Notes: a model not told the origin generated them from the sequence alone. A stretch of 64,000 nt of DNA from CAYQOX01 sp964419335 (GCA_964419335.1 CAYQOX010000020.1:12876-76875), one strand, 5' to 3'; counted from the first letter of the stretch, positions 44,914-54,140 are shown. A program made the numbers and translations.

Positions 44914-45032
44914 AATCTTCCTCCGCGGCTGTAGTCGTAATCTTGGGGGCAAAGCGGTGCCCAATATAGGGTTGCCCGGTTGTGAGCGTGTCGCCCGGAG
45001 TCACCCGTGTAATTACGTGGACAACCCTATAT
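44914..45032 (-). promoter_or_regulatory. Structured thrS leader
   Basis: Upstream of the thrS GTG, an 11-bp perfect inverted repeat ATATAGGGTTG (44964-44974) / CAACCCTATAT (45022-45032) encloses 47 nt. A second hairpin (TTGGGC...GCCCCCAA on the mRNA) lies between it and the GGAGG site. E. coli thrS is controlled by a structured mRNA operator, so an autoregulatory leader is plausible here, but the sequence is not recognisably the same and no T-box consensus is complete. Confidence 0.5.
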
Positions 45033-45113
45033 GATAGCACGAGCAAAAATATTTCACCCCCTTAGCCAAGGGAGACCTGGAGAAATTGTAGGGGAAAGGC
45101 TTAATCGAAGCGG

Positions 45114-46493
45114 TTATTCAACCCGTTCCCAGCCCTCGCGATATTCCCGGCGGATGAATTGGTCGGCTTCGGGAGCGTTGGTGGCTTTTAGATTTTCCGG
45201 GTCCCATTCCAATTTTTTACCAGCGCGAAAGGCCACGTTGCCCAGGTGGTTGGCTTCTGTGAGCCAGCCGGCGTATTCGAAGTTGCAGGTGGTGGGCTCG
45301 CCGGTTTTGCAGGCGTGGACCCATTCGGCGTGATGGCCTTTGGATTTAGGGATAAAGGGTTCGGGGCGTTCGAAGTCCTGAAACTTTTCTTCGGGGAGGA
45401 GGGCATGCTTGCCGTAATCCGAAAGCAGCATTCCCTCTTCGCCTACGAATAACACGCCATTGCCCCATTGGGGGATTTTTTCTTCTTCCCAGAGTTCGGG
45501 TTTGAGCAGGCCTTGGTACCAGGTGACGGTGAGTGCCGGGCGATCGTCGCGGGCGTCATAGGTATACTTGGCTTTCATGGAAGCGGGGGCGATTTCATCG
45601 TGGGGGGAAGGGCCATCCGCTTCGATGGTGGTAGGATAATCGAGATCGAGTGCCCAGAAGGGGAGATCGATCCAGTGGCTGCCGAGGTCGGACATGGTGC
45701 CATTGCCGAAATCCCACCAGCGGTACCATTTGGGGCCGGGGACATAAACGTTGTTGAAGGGGCGATAGGGGGCAGGGCCCAGCCATAGATCCCAATTGAG
45801 GCCTTCGGGGACGGGATCGGAGGATTCAGGGCGGTCTTGGACGCAGACGATGTCATTGGCCTTTTTGCAGGCATCTTCGGAGGGGTGCCATCCCCAAGCG
45901 CGGGAGACCCAGACATGGACTTCGCTGACCGCGCCGATGGCGCCGGTTTGGATGAGTTCGACGACACGGCGATAGTTATCGCCGGCGTGGATTTGGGTGC
46001 CTTGTTGGGTGGCGACATTGGCTTGGTTGGCAGCTTGGCGGATGATGCGTGCTTCCCACACGTTGTGGGTAAGGGGTTTTTCGCAATAGACGTGCTTGCC
46101 GAGTTGGAGCGCCGGGAGGGTGGCGAAGGCGTGGGTGTGCTCGCAGGTGCTGACGACGACCGCGTCGAATTCATCTGCATGATCCTCATACAATTGGCGG
46201 AAGTCTTTCACCTTGCGGGCATTGGGGAACATTTCGGAGGCAGCCTGGACGCTGCTTTCGCTGACATCGCAGAGGGCGACGATATTTTCGGATTTAACGC
46301 TGCCGAGGTTGGCTCGTCCCCGGCCGCCGACACCAATGCCGGCGATGTTGAGTTTGTCGTTAAGATTTTGTCCCCGGACGATGGCAGGAGCGGCAAACGT
46401 GGAAGCGGCGGTAAAGAGGGAGGTTTTTAAAAAGAGACGGCGTGAGAAGTCGGATTGATTTTTGGGTGTGCGAGGTTTGGTGTGACTTGTCAT
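45114..46493 (-). CDS. Gfo/Idh/MocA-family oxidoreductase, Tat-exported
   Basis: A 459-aa NAD(P)-dependent oxidoreductase-family protein. The start at ATG 46493, with AAGGAT upstream, gives a twin-arginine signal (FSRRLFLKTSLFTAASTF), so it is folded before export. The Rossmann motif is IGVGGRGRANLG near residue 55, and the Gfo/Idh signature CEKPLTHN near 145. Exported Gfo/Idh proteins of this sort are abundant in Planctomycetes-like genomes and are usually thought to modify sugars, but the substrate is unknown. It has no obvious sugar-pathway neighbour. It lies upstream of thrS on the same strand but with its own leader between them. Confidence 0.9.
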   Translation of the reverse strand: MTSHTKPRTPKNQSDFSRRLFLKTSLFTAASTFAAPAIVRGQNLNDKLNIAGIGVGGRGRANLGSVKSENIVALCDVSESSVQAASEMFPNARKVKDFRQLYEDHADEFDAVVVSTCEHTHAFATLPALQLGKHVYCEKPLTHNVWEARIIRQAANQANVATQQGTQIHAGDNYRRVVELIQTGAIGAVSEVHVWVSRAWGWHPSEDACKKANDIVCVQDRPESSDPVPEGLNWDLWLGPAPYRPFNNVYVPGPKWYRWWDFGNGTMSDLGSHWIDLPFWALDLDYPTTIEADGPSPHDEIAPASMKAKYTYDARDDRPALTVTWYQGLLKPELWEEEKIPQWGNGVLFVGEEGMLLSDYGKHALLPEEKFQDFERPEPFIPKSKGHHAEWVHACKTGEPTTCNFEYAGWLTEANHLGNVAFRAGKKLEWDPENLKATNAPEADQFIRREYREGWERVE

Positions 46494-46692
46494 GATCCTT
46501 ATCCTTTCAGAAAGGTAGTTTTCCAGCATGGATTATGAGTTACACCTTATCATAAAGAAAAAGAAAAGACTATCATGAGGAGGGGATGAATTTTGGCGAG
46601 AATCAATGTGGGTTATGGATATGGATTATCGCGTCACTCCTGATTAAGATGATACGTTTGTAAAAGGAGTCTAATTTAAAGAACGAGACAAG

Positions 46693-47499
46693 ATGAAAGA
46701 GCGTCTGAACCATATTCTGTTCCATCGCCATTTGGTGTGGGAGTTTCTGCGTCGTGATTTACAAGCCCGTTATGTGGGGTCGGCCATGGGATTTTTTTGG
46801 TCGGTGATCAATCCCTTGATTCTGCTGGGGATTTATACGTTTGTGTTTGGGATCATCTTTCGGGCAGAGTATCGGGTCGCGGGAGTTAAGCCCGGGGGGA
46901 TTGGAGCCGCGTTGTATATATTTTCTGGGCTGTTGCCTTGGTATGCGTTTCAGGAATCGCTGATTCGCTCGACCACATCGATTGTGGACAATGCCCATCT
47001 CATTAAGCAAGTGCGTTTTCCCGCGAAGGTGCTGCCACTGTATCTGACCCTCTCCAGCATTGTGAATCAGATTATCGGAACGCTGATCTTTCTTCCTTTT
47101 TTGTATTTTATTACCCAGCGTTTGTCGCTCACCCTGGTGCTCTTCCCCATGGTCTTAGCTATTCAGATTGTACTCTTTTTTGGTTTAGGGCTTTTGTTTT
47201 CTACGCTGAATACGTATCTGCGCGACATTGCGCCGCTGGTAACCGTGGCATCGATGGTACTCATGTGGAGTGCGCCAATCTTCTATCAGGTGACGGAGGA
47301 CCTGCCCGCTATCGTTCATTGGGTGATTCAATCGAATCCGCTGACTTATTTGATTACTTTCCATCATCAGATCATGTTAGAGGGGACTTGGCCGAGTTTT
47401 GGGCATTGGATGCTGCTTTTGGGGATCGCTTTTATCCCGATGGGACTGGGGTACTGGCTCTTTACCCGCTGCCACCGGGAGTTCGCGGATTTGATTTGA
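46693..47499 (+). CDS. ABC-2 type polysaccharide/polyol export permease
   Basis: A 268-aa membrane protein with six hydrophobic segments, matching ABC-2 permeases of the Wzm/KpsM/TagG type that export polysaccharide. The N-terminal amphipathic block FLRRDLQARYVGSAMGFFWSVINPL is diagnostic. It would need an ATP-binding partner (Wzt/KpsT/TagH type), usually the next gene, but here the next gene is convergent and unrelated and no ABC ATPase is in the window. It therefore appears orphaned, or its partner lies elsewhere. The nearest AAAGGAG is about 24 bases before the ATG, so translation initiation looks weak. Confidence 0.88.
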   Translation: MKERLNHILFHRHLVWEFLRRDLQARYVGSAMGFFWSVINPLILLGIYTFVFGIIFRAEYRVAGVKPGGIGAALYIFSGLLPWYAFQESLIRSTTSIVDNAHLIKQVRFPAKVLPLYLTLSSIVNQIIGTLIFLPFLYFITQRLSLTLVLFPMVLAIQIVLFFGLGLLFSTLNTYLRDIAPLVTVASMVLMWSAPIFYQVTEDLPAIVHWVIQSNPLTYLITFHHQIMLEGTWPSFGHWMLLLGIAFIPMGLGYWLFTRCHREFADLI

Positions 47500-47514
47500 G
47501 GCTCACCTGATTCT

Positions 47515-48213
47515 TTAAACCTCCCGTATCGTCTCTGGTAATGCTTGGCCTAGGTTTTGGCTGAGGCGTTTGGTTCTTAGGGCCATGCGAAGGAAGGAGG
47601 GGAGTACGCGGGGGTTGCGTGCGAGGGTTTTGATGGATTTTGAGATGGAGGGGAAGCCGTTGGAGTGCATGCAGGAGAGTATTTCCAAAGGCAGGGCTTG
47701 ATCGACTGGGTCCGAGACCACCCGCAGCCAGCCAAAGGGTTCGCTGCGTTGGATGGCATGGAGAGCGACCGCGGCTGATTCCATATCCACCAGGTCGGCG
47801 TTAAATTGTGTGCCCAGGCTTCTCTTCTCTTCCCGACTCACAGCCGCATGCTGGCGACAAAGTAAACAGGGCTCATTTTGGAGAACGAAAGCAGGGAGGG
47901 TTTCTAGCAAACGGTCATGGTGGATCACCCGGTTACCCGAGAGGACATCCCCTGCATGGAGCGTTTCTTTGAGTCCGCCGGCAAAGCCGCATGAGAGCCA
48001 GACGCTCTCGCCCTGGCAGGGTTCGACCTGATTTAAGGCGCGCTGCATAGCTTGGAAGCCGACGCCCGAGGTCAGGAGTACGATAAAGCGCGATGGGTCC
48101 AGGTTCCATTGCAGGCGGTCTGGGTGGTGTTGGGAGATGCGCTTTCCCTGAGGGCGGAGAAAGGCATTGACTTCTTGGGGTAAGGCGGCGCAGAGGACAA
48201 TTCGCTTTTTCAT
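47515..48213 (-). CDS. Nucleoside phosphorylase-superfamily protein
   Basis: A 232-aa protein of the purine nucleoside phosphorylase/MTA-SAH nucleosidase fold. It starts with the KRIVLCAALPQEVNAFL strand and loop, has the glycine-rich SCGFAGGL, and ends the core with DLVDMESAAVALHA, where the Met-Glu binds the ribose hydroxyls in this family. The final SDP motif (VVSDPVD) supplies the base-contacting Asp. Relatives include MTA/SAH nucleosidases and hopanoid-biosynthesis HpnG; no hopanoid gene is seen here, so the substrate is open. AAGGAG lies 6 bases before the ATG. It converges with the ABC permease, 15 bases between stops. Confidence 0.82.
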   Translation of the reverse strand: MKKRIVLCAALPQEVNAFLRPQGKRISQHHPDRLQWNLDPSRFIVLLTSGVGFQAMQRALNQVEPCQGESVWLSCGFAGGLKETLHAGDVLSGNRVIHHDRLLETLPAFVLQNEPCLLCRQHAAVSREEKRSLGTQFNADLVDMESAAVALHAIQRSEPFGWLRVVSDPVDQALPLEILSCMHSNGFPSISKSIKTLARNPRVLPSFLRMALRTKRLSQNLGQALPETIREV

Positions 48214-48308
48214 GGATACTCCTTAAGAGAAGCGCAACGCTTGCCCTTTTTTACAGGAATCTCTATAGTTGTTGATTACATTTTTTATAAAAACCGCATA
48301 AAAAAAGA

Positions 48309-50066
48309 ATGAACGATCATACAAACTCCAGACAAAAAAAGGTAGCCCTTGGCCGAGGTCGAAAAATCGGTTTTTGGGGGTTGACCGTGCTTATGGTGCT
48401 GGGGGTCTGCTTTATTATAACAGAACTTCTGCTTCGTTGGCTTATCCCTTATCCCTTAGGTACGAATCAAACCTCAATATGTGAAATCGATCCTGTGCTG
48501 GGATGGAGTATCGAATCGAATTATAATCTTTCTTTTTTGGGGGCGGATAAGCAGTTTAGTTTTAAGCGAAGTAATCATGTAGGAACCTTGGGGCCTGAAA
48601 TACAGATACCCAAACTGGTAGGAACTTTACGGGTGCTGGTGACCGGAGACAGTCACATCCATAGTTCGCTTTCCGAGGAGAAAACATTTACCGCCCACCT
48701 GCGGCGTGCCCTGCGACGGGAGACCAATCTTCGCATCGTGGATGTAGTCAACGGGGCGGTCGCGCATTATTCTCCCTATCAACAATTACTACGCGCGATT
48801 CATCTCAATACGACGATACGACCGGATGCGATGATCGTGTGTCTTTATGGGGGAAACGATTTTTTGGATTTAGAACTCAGTGAGGGACCGGTGATTAATG
48901 ACTATAATGAGGGATATGCACCGGCTGCGTTTGATAATCCCCGCTTTCGACACTATCAAACGGCACGCGATCATGCTCATCAACGATCGATAATAAAAAA
49001 GGTTAAACCCTTTTCACGCTTTTTTGATTTAATTAATTTTTATCAATCGCAAATGCACCAAAACGCGCGTTGGGAAGAGATTAAAGAAACGAATTATGAA
49101 CGGTTGGAAAATGGGCCGTTAGCGAATTTGTCCCAGGCAGAGATCCGGGAGATGATCCCGGATTGGGAGAGTTATCTTACGTGGAGTTCCTGGTATACCC
49201 AAGGATCGAAACAGAATCAATATTTTCACCTGCACCCGGAGCGTCTTCATATCTCACGAGTGAAGATGCGGGCGGTGTTGGCGGCGTTTGGGGTCTTGCA
49301 ATCGCGTTTGAATATCCCGATTTATGTTCTTTATCTACCTACCTTTTTAGTTAGCGAGGTTAATAAGGAGCCGCCTTTTGACCGATTTAATGAGACATTT
49401 CTGATGGCGGATATTTCGTTGACGGTAAAAAATAAGGAGTTCGTGCAAGCGTGGGCACGGCAAGCGAATTTGGGCTTTTGGGATGGGGAGGAGATTCTGC
49501 GGGAGACTTTAGAGGATACGTTTTGGTTTCATTTTACCGACTGTCATTTAACCTCGGAGGCACAAAAGACGTTAGCGCATGCGTTGCTCGAGCCGTGTAA
49601 GATTGTGCCCATCAACGAGCGGAAGAATTACCGCTTGCCGCGGGGTTTTTTGGAGAATCTTCCAGAGAGTGAGCGGGAGTTTGCTCTGAATCCTCAACCC
49701 CGGTTCCCAAAATGGTCGAATGCTAACCCCCCCGCAGATCATCAAAACTACTCTATTCAGTTACAACGATATATGGCGCTCTCTACCCCTGGTCCCTGGA
49801 CGGTTGGGGCGGTGTGGCAATGGAAAGAAAAACCCGATCCCGAGCAAACGGTGTATCAGGTCTTCTGGGATACTCAATCAGAACCCAAAAGAAAGGTCTT
49901 TCGACTTCCATATCAAATCGATAAGCTTCAATCCAAGGAGCAAACCTTTTGGACGCATTCCGGCTGGTATAACGAAAAGAGAATCCCCACGCTTCCGGAT
50001 GCGATATCATTGGAGGGGGCTACGGGGGAGCAGATCACACCACGGTATATTCTTCATTGGCAATGA
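48309..50066 (+). CDS. Membrane-anchored SGNH-hydrolase-like protein
   Basis: A 585-aa protein with a single N-terminal transmembrane anchor (about 19-42) and an extracytoplasmic SGNH/GDSL hydrolase-like domain. Block I reads VTGDSHIH with the nucleophile Ser115, block III YGGNDF, and the block V Asp-x-x-His pair appears as TDCHLTSEA. Such enzymes often add or remove acyl groups on polysaccharide. The last 150 residues form a separate domain I do not recognise, rich in Trp and aromatic residues and probably beta-rich. No good ribosome site precedes the ATG. Repeat copy C begins 24 bp after the stop. Confidence 0.82.
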   Translation: MNDHTNSRQKKVALGRGRKIGFWGLTVLMVLGVCFIITELLLRWLIPYPLGTNQTSICEIDPVLGWSIESNYNLSFLGADKQFSFKRSNHVGTLGPEIQIPKLVGTLRVLVTGDSHIHSSLSEEKTFTAHLRRALRRETNLRIVDVVNGAVAHYSPYQQLLRAIHLNTTIRPDAMIVCLYGGNDFLDLELSEGPVINDYNEGYAPAAFDNPRFRHYQTARDHAHQRSIIKKVKPFSRFFDLINFYQSQMHQNARWEEIKETNYERLENGPLANLSQAEIREMIPDWESYLTWSSWYTQGSKQNQYFHLHPERLHISRVKMRAVLAAFGVLQSRLNIPIYVLYLPTFLVSEVNKEPPFDRFNETFLMADISLTVKNKEFVQAWARQANLGFWDGEEILRETLEDTFWFHFTDCHLTSEAQKTLAHALLEPCKIVPINERKNYRLPRGFLENLPESEREFALNPQPRFPKWSNANPPADHQNYSIQLQRYMALSTPGPWTVGAVWQWKEKPDPEQTVYQVFWDTQSEPKRKVFRLPYQIDKLQSKEQTFWTHSGWYNEKRIPTLPDAISLEGATGEQITPRYILHWQ

Positions 50067-50089
50067 AAAGTTAAAAAAGAATAAAAAAA

Positions 50090-50184
50090 GGCTCATTACG
50101 AAAGTGAGTGCTTTTATAGCCGTGGTTCTCCTTTCAGAATCAAGTACTTTTTTCTTTAAAATGTACTCAAATACAGGATGAACC
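50090..50184 (+). repeat. Structured intergenic repeat, copy C
   Basis: The shortest copy, 95 bp, from GGCTCATTACGAAAGTGAGTG to ATACAGGATGAACC. Stem TGAGTGC / GTACTCA is kept with one wobble, and the central hairpin GGTTCT / AGAATC pairs with one wobble only. It lacks the extra left-arm sequence of copy B. Confidence 0.8.
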
Positions 50185-50185
50185 T

Positions 50186-50222
50186 AAAAAAATCCCTCTG
50201 GCGGAGGGTGGTACCAGAGGGA
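50186..50222 (-). terminator. Terminator for the P-domain gene, minus strand
   Basis: Perfect 9-bp stem TCCCTCTGG (50193-50201) / CCAGAGGGA (50214-50222) followed on the minus strand by seven Ts. It lies about 460 bp past the stop of the minus-strand gene at 50685 and abuts repeat copy C. A second small hairpin CGGTTC/GAACCG is at 50226-50242. Confidence 0.6.
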
Positions 50223-50684
50223 AAACGGTTCGGGAGGAACCGCAGCAGTTGGGAATGTGTGTGGTGTGTGTGCGTGGGTGGTAGGGTTCTTATGCTCCTC
50301 TTGTCTTTATATAGACGATATTTTTATTTTCTTTTTGATCTTCAACTATTCTTACGTCTGGTTTCTTTTCCTGGTAACGAATTCACTTATAATTCTACTG
50401 CAAAAAAATGAAAATGCCAATTGGTATCAAGCAAAATCGTAATTTCTAAACAGGCTGAAAATTTAATATAATTCATTGAATAAATTTAACTTAAGCTAGA
50501 TTTAAGGCAGTTGTAAAATTTTGTAATTCTTTGATAATATGTTCAGGGGAATTTTTTTCTAATTCAGAATTTGCTTATATAATAGCAGTATGAGATAAAA
50601 AGAGAATAGGGTAGATTTAAAAATTCTATCAAATTGAGTGATTTCCGGGGAGAGGTAAAGGCGGATGAAAGGCGAGAGATGAGG
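50223..50684. other. Gene-poor AT-rich intergenic region
   Basis: About 460 bp without a credible gene. The left end has the CGGTTC-GGGAG-GAACCG hairpin (50226-50242) and a GTGTGTGGTGTGTGTG run; the remainder is AT-rich. Small open frames here have no ribosome site and low complexity. It is probably the 3-prime untranslated region of the P-domain gene running to the terminator at 50186-50222. Confidence 0.5.
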
Positions 50685-53600
50685 TTAGGGGGTTGCGAGA
50701 TTTTCGAGAGTCCAGAGGGAATCTTGCATGTAGCGCATGATGTGGATATCTTTGTCGCCGTCGCCATCATGGTCGAATAAAGTGAGGAGAAGTTGATCGT
50801 TGATGGAAGGGTTCTCGTCAAGTTCGAGGTCGAGGGTTTCGGTGTAGTCGAGATTATGGGAGCCGCAGCGAATGTGGAGTTGAACGCCTTCCTGGCTGCG
50901 TTGAAGGATCGCGATTTCGAGGCGGCCGTCATCGTTGAGATCTTCGAAGGCATAGCCGTCCATAATGCCCAAGGGGATAGAATCGATCATGCGGTATTGC
51001 GTAAATTCGCCCTCTTCGGTGCTGCGGAATAAGGAAACGCGACCATCGAAGAGGACAATGCCCAGGTCGAGATTGCGGTCCCCATCCCAATCGTGAACCA
51101 GGACATCCAGGGGAGAATTGCCTTCGAAGAGGTCATCGGTATAGATACTTTGGAATTGCTCAAGTTGGGCGGTGCCGCTGTATACTCGGACCTGTTCGCG
51201 GTCATCCGATTGGAGGCCGAGGATGAGTTCGGGGGAGCCATCACGGTTGAGGTCAGCACTTTTGATGAAATGGATCGATCCATCGATATTCAAGTGTTGT
51301 TGAGGGACGAGTTGGCCATCTTCGTAAGTGACGATGAGAATGGCATCGGCAAAGCGGAGAGCGGCTTGCATGCGCCCGTCTTGATTGAGATCGACTAAGG
51401 CCAAGGATTGGTAATGGACGCCTTGGATGCCGTAGATATCGACCCAAGCTTGGTTGGGAAGAGATAGATCCACGCGACGGGCGTAGGGGCGGTTCTCTTC
51501 GGAGAGCCAGAGGCTGAGGCTTTGTTCGACGGGATTAATGACGAAAAGATCGTCCAGAGCGTCCCCATTGGCGTCGCCCAGGGCAATGTTGGCGATGCCA
51601 TATTCCATCTCGTAGCGCGCTTTCTCAGTCCATTGCCCGCTATCCCAGGCATAAGAGAGCACCACACCTTCATCATAATGGGAAATGAGCCATTCAACGC
51701 CTTCTTGGGTGCGGCGCATGATGCCGTCGATAGGACCAAGGAGGGTCTCTTGGATTTGTATCCCCCCGAAGTGGAAGGCTTCCGCACAATGGTGGGGAGG
51801 CGTGGGAGTTGGGGAGGCAACCGATGTGGGACGAGGCGAGGGGGTAGGGGTGGGAGTGAAGGTGTAAGTCGGGGTAGGAATGGGAGTCATGGTCGAAGTG
51901 GGAGTGATGGTGGGGGTGACATGCACTCTTTGGGCGATCAAGGGGATAAAAAGATCGTCGGCTTCGAGGTGATCCTCGGTCACCACGGTGAACGAGGTAT
52001 CGGGATGAATGGTTACCTGTTCTACGCCTGGAGGGAGAGAGGCGGTTTGCCATTGGATTACGAGACTGGAGTCTTCCTCGGGGAGCGAGGGAGAACGTAC
52101 AACCATGTCATTGAGGCGATAAGGACTGGTAAACGTGTTCGGCTCGGCGGTCTGGGTGAGAGGGGGCATTGCGTAAAAACTTTTCAGCAAGAAGGAAGAA
52201 ACCCGTAATTGTATCGTTTGTGAGGCCGAATGGACGCCATCCGAGACGGTGATGGTGAGCTCGCCATAGTCACCCGGGGTGTGAATCGCCCGGCAAGAGA
52301 GCCAGTGGTTGTCCTCGATGTACAAGGGTAGGTTATTCGATGAAGAGATGCGCCAATTTAAGTCGGAAACTGAATTATCTTCAACATGGATATAATCGCT
52401 TAGGTTGAGGATACGCCGGCTGTTTTCGCCTAGTAATAATTTGATATCGGGGAGCTTATGGATAAAAGCAGGGGCTGCGGTTTGAGGCGTGGGGGTCGGA
52501 GCCTCGGTGTTGGTGGGGGATGGAGAAGGCAGAGGGGTCGCCGTTGGAGGTGGAGTCGGTGTGGGTGTGCGGGTTGGCGTTTGCGTTAAGGTGGAGGTTG
52601 GGGAGGGGGTGGAGGTGAAAGTATGTGTAGGAGTGAAGGTATTCGTAGGTCTCGGAGGGGGAGTAAAGGTGCTGGTGGGCACCGGGGTGGGAGTATAGGT
52701 CATGGTGGAAGTAGGAGTCCATGTAGGTGACAAAGTAGGCGTCGGGGTTGCTGTTGCGACCGCGGTGGGAGAGGCGATGGGGGTTGGAGTGCTCGTGGGG
52801 GTGACATAGAGAACCTCGCTGGGGCTGGCATAGCCCCAGTGAGTGATGGCGGTGTAGCGAAAGGCGCGGTTGGTGTTGATTTTCGTGCTCAGAGCCAGGG
52901 CTGCGTCGAATCCCTTGCCGGGATCGGTCACGCCATCGCCATCGTTATCGTTATTCATGAAGGGCAAACGACTGGAGTCGAAGATTTTCTCTCCTAAGTG
53001 ATAAAGCTTCGAGGGGAAGTCTCGGCGCTTGGAATTGGCTTCACGAAAGACATTGGAGGTGTAATCCCATGATTCGACTGACTCGGATTTGAAACCAATG
53101 CCAACATAACTAACTTTCTCGGCGGTAGAATTTTCAATTTTTCCGAAGACATAGAGGAAAGGGGGCTCGTCTTCTTTTTCTTGGCGGGTGCCAAGGTGGA
53201 GATTGAGGCCTTCAGGATCGTGGGGGAGAGTGATCATGGGGTTGAAATAACGGATGAGGGTGGGAGGATCTTGGATGAAATTCGTGGGGTTGAAAAAATA
53301 TTCTTGCTTGAGGGAAAAGGCATGGGTGGCGTGTTCGATGAGGGATTGGGTTAAAGTGACATCATAATCGTCCAGTTGGAAATGGCTCTTATATACATTA
53401 TTTTTTATAGGATCTATATTGATCCAGGATAATCTTTCTCCGGGATACATATCGATAGAGTTCAGGAAGAGTTTGTTTGGGAGAAAGAAGAGAGAGGAAT
53501 GGAATACCGTGCGGTGGGGATTATCCAAATTGGATCTGGGGCGAAATTTTGCGCCCATGTTGGAGCCATCTTTTTTGTCGCCGAAGCTGCCATAGCCATC

Positions 53601-54140
53601 CGTCCATACTTTCAATTCATAAGTGGGGGATTGAATGTCGAAGCGGGCGAGGTGGGCGGGTTCGATTTCAATCGCCCAACTTTTAAGGAGACCCCGATTG
53701 CCTCTTTTATGATCGGTAATGTAAAGGGTCCATTCACCGGGGGGAGTCCAACCCGCGAAGGATTGGAGAGTGCCTTGGGAGGGTTGATGAAGGGAGTCAT
53801 AGACGGCGTTGATTCCTTGATTGCCTGTGGGGATCCCTTCATCGCCGGGAGAATGCAAGACAATACTGTTGGAGGAGTTGGGTTTCTCGAGGACGACTTC
53901 TAATTCTTCGGGGTTGGGATGTTCAATATCCACATAGGCGGTTACCTTGGCGATGGTATAGTTAGGTTCCTCAACGCCAGATAAATCAACATTGATGGGG
54001 AAAGTCTGTTCGTCGCCTTCATCGTTGATGGGTACATTTTCGTTCGAATAGGTATAAAGGAAAGGAGGTTCGGAGGTATCTTGTCCCCAGGTGGAGAGAG
54101 AAGAGAAAAAACAAAGTATGAGACAGAGGGCTCGCATCAT
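50685..54140 (-). CDS. Secreted P-domain / FG-GAP protein with Thr-Pro linkers
   Basis: About 1151 aa. The ATG at 54140 gives a signal peptide (MMRALCLILCFFSSLSTWGQ); the open frame extends further upstream without a ribosome site. A proprotein convertase P-domain (WTPPGEWTLYITDHKRGN) lies near residues 30-165. Two Thr/Pro/Ser linkers follow, a long one of about 100 residues (DNA 52480-52790) and a short one (51780-51910), around an Ig-like segment. The C-terminal part has FG-GAP/VCBS repeats with calcium-loop motifs (DLNQDGRMQ, DLNRDGSPE, DWDGDRNLD, DLNDDGRLE, DHDGDGDKD). This would form an extracellular beta-propeller; no catalytic domain is seen. The sulfatase-like gene lies upstream on the same strand. 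Confidence 0.85.
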   Translation of the reverse strand: MMRALCLILCFFSSLSTWGQDTSEPPFLYTYSNENVPINDEGDEQTFPINVDLSGVEEPNYTIAKVTAYVDIEHPNPEELEVVLEKPNSSNSIVLHSPGDEGIPTGNQGINAVYDSLHQPSQGTLQSFAGWTPPGEWTLYITDHKRGNRGLLKSWAIEIEPAHLARFDIQSPTYELKVWTDGYGSFGDKKDGSNMGAKFRPRSNLDNPHRTVFHSSLFFLPNKLFLNSIDMYPGERLSWINIDPIKNNVYKSHFQLDDYDVTLTQSLIEHATHAFSLKQEYFFNPTNFIQDPPTLIRYFNPMITLPHDPEGLNLHLGTRQEKEDEPPFLYVFGKIENSTAEKVSYVGIGFKSESVESWDYTSNVFREANSKRRDFPSKLYHLGEKIFDSSRLPFMNNDNDGDGVTDPGKGFDAALALSTKINTNRAFRYTAITHWGYASPSEVLYVTPTSTPTPIASPTAVATATPTPTLSPTWTPTSTMTYTPTPVPTSTFTPPPRPTNTFTPTHTFTSTPSPTSTLTQTPTRTPTPTPPPTATPLPSPSPTNTEAPTPTPQTAAPAFIHKLPDIKLLLGENSRRILNLSDYIHVEDNSVSDLNWRISSSNNLPLYIEDNHWLSCRAIHTPGDYGELTITVSDGVHSASQTIQLRVSSFLLKSFYAMPPLTQTAEPNTFTSPYRLNDMVVRSPSLPEEDSSLVIQWQTASLPPGVEQVTIHPDTSFTVVTEDHLEADDLFIPLIAQRVHVTPTITPTSTMTPIPTPTYTFTPTPTPSPRPTSVASPTPTPPHHCAEAFHFGGIQIQETLLGPIDGIMRRTQEGVEWLISHYDEGVVLSYAWDSGQWTEKARYEMEYGIANIALGDANGDALDDLFVINPVEQSLSLWLSEENRPYARRVDLSLPNQAWVDIYGIQGVHYQSLALVDLNQDGRMQAALRFADAILIVTYEDGQLVPQQHLNIDGSIHFIKSADLNRDGSPELILGLQSDDREQVRVYSGTAQLEQFQSIYTDDLFEGNSPLDVLVHDWDGDRNLDLGIVLFDGRVSLFRSTEEGEFTQYRMIDSIPLGIMDGYAFEDLNDDGRLEIAILQRSQEGVQLHIRCGSHNLDYTETLDLELDENPSINDQLLLTLFDHDGDGDKDIHIMRYMQDSLWTLENLATP

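Noticed and set aside
44942..44964. GGGCACCGC in the thrS leader as a possible T-box
   Set aside because: The consensus TGGNACCGCG is interrupted and there is no Stem I specifier layout; kept only as an unclassified structured leader.
50193..50222. GGAGGGTGGTACC, resembling the T-box antiterminator core
   Set aside because: No synthetase or amino-acid gene follows on the plus strand, no specifier stem, and the sequence forms a simple terminator on the other strand.
50178..50442. Small open frames of 60-80 residues in the intergenic region
   Set aside because: They overlap repeat copy C and the hairpins, have no ribosome site and read as low-complexity hydrophobic sequence.
52480..52790. Repetitive GTGGGAGT-type DNA, possible minisatellite or CRISPR-like array
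   Set aside because: It is the coding sequence of the Thr/Pro/Ser linker in the P-domain protein; units are irregular and have no spacers.
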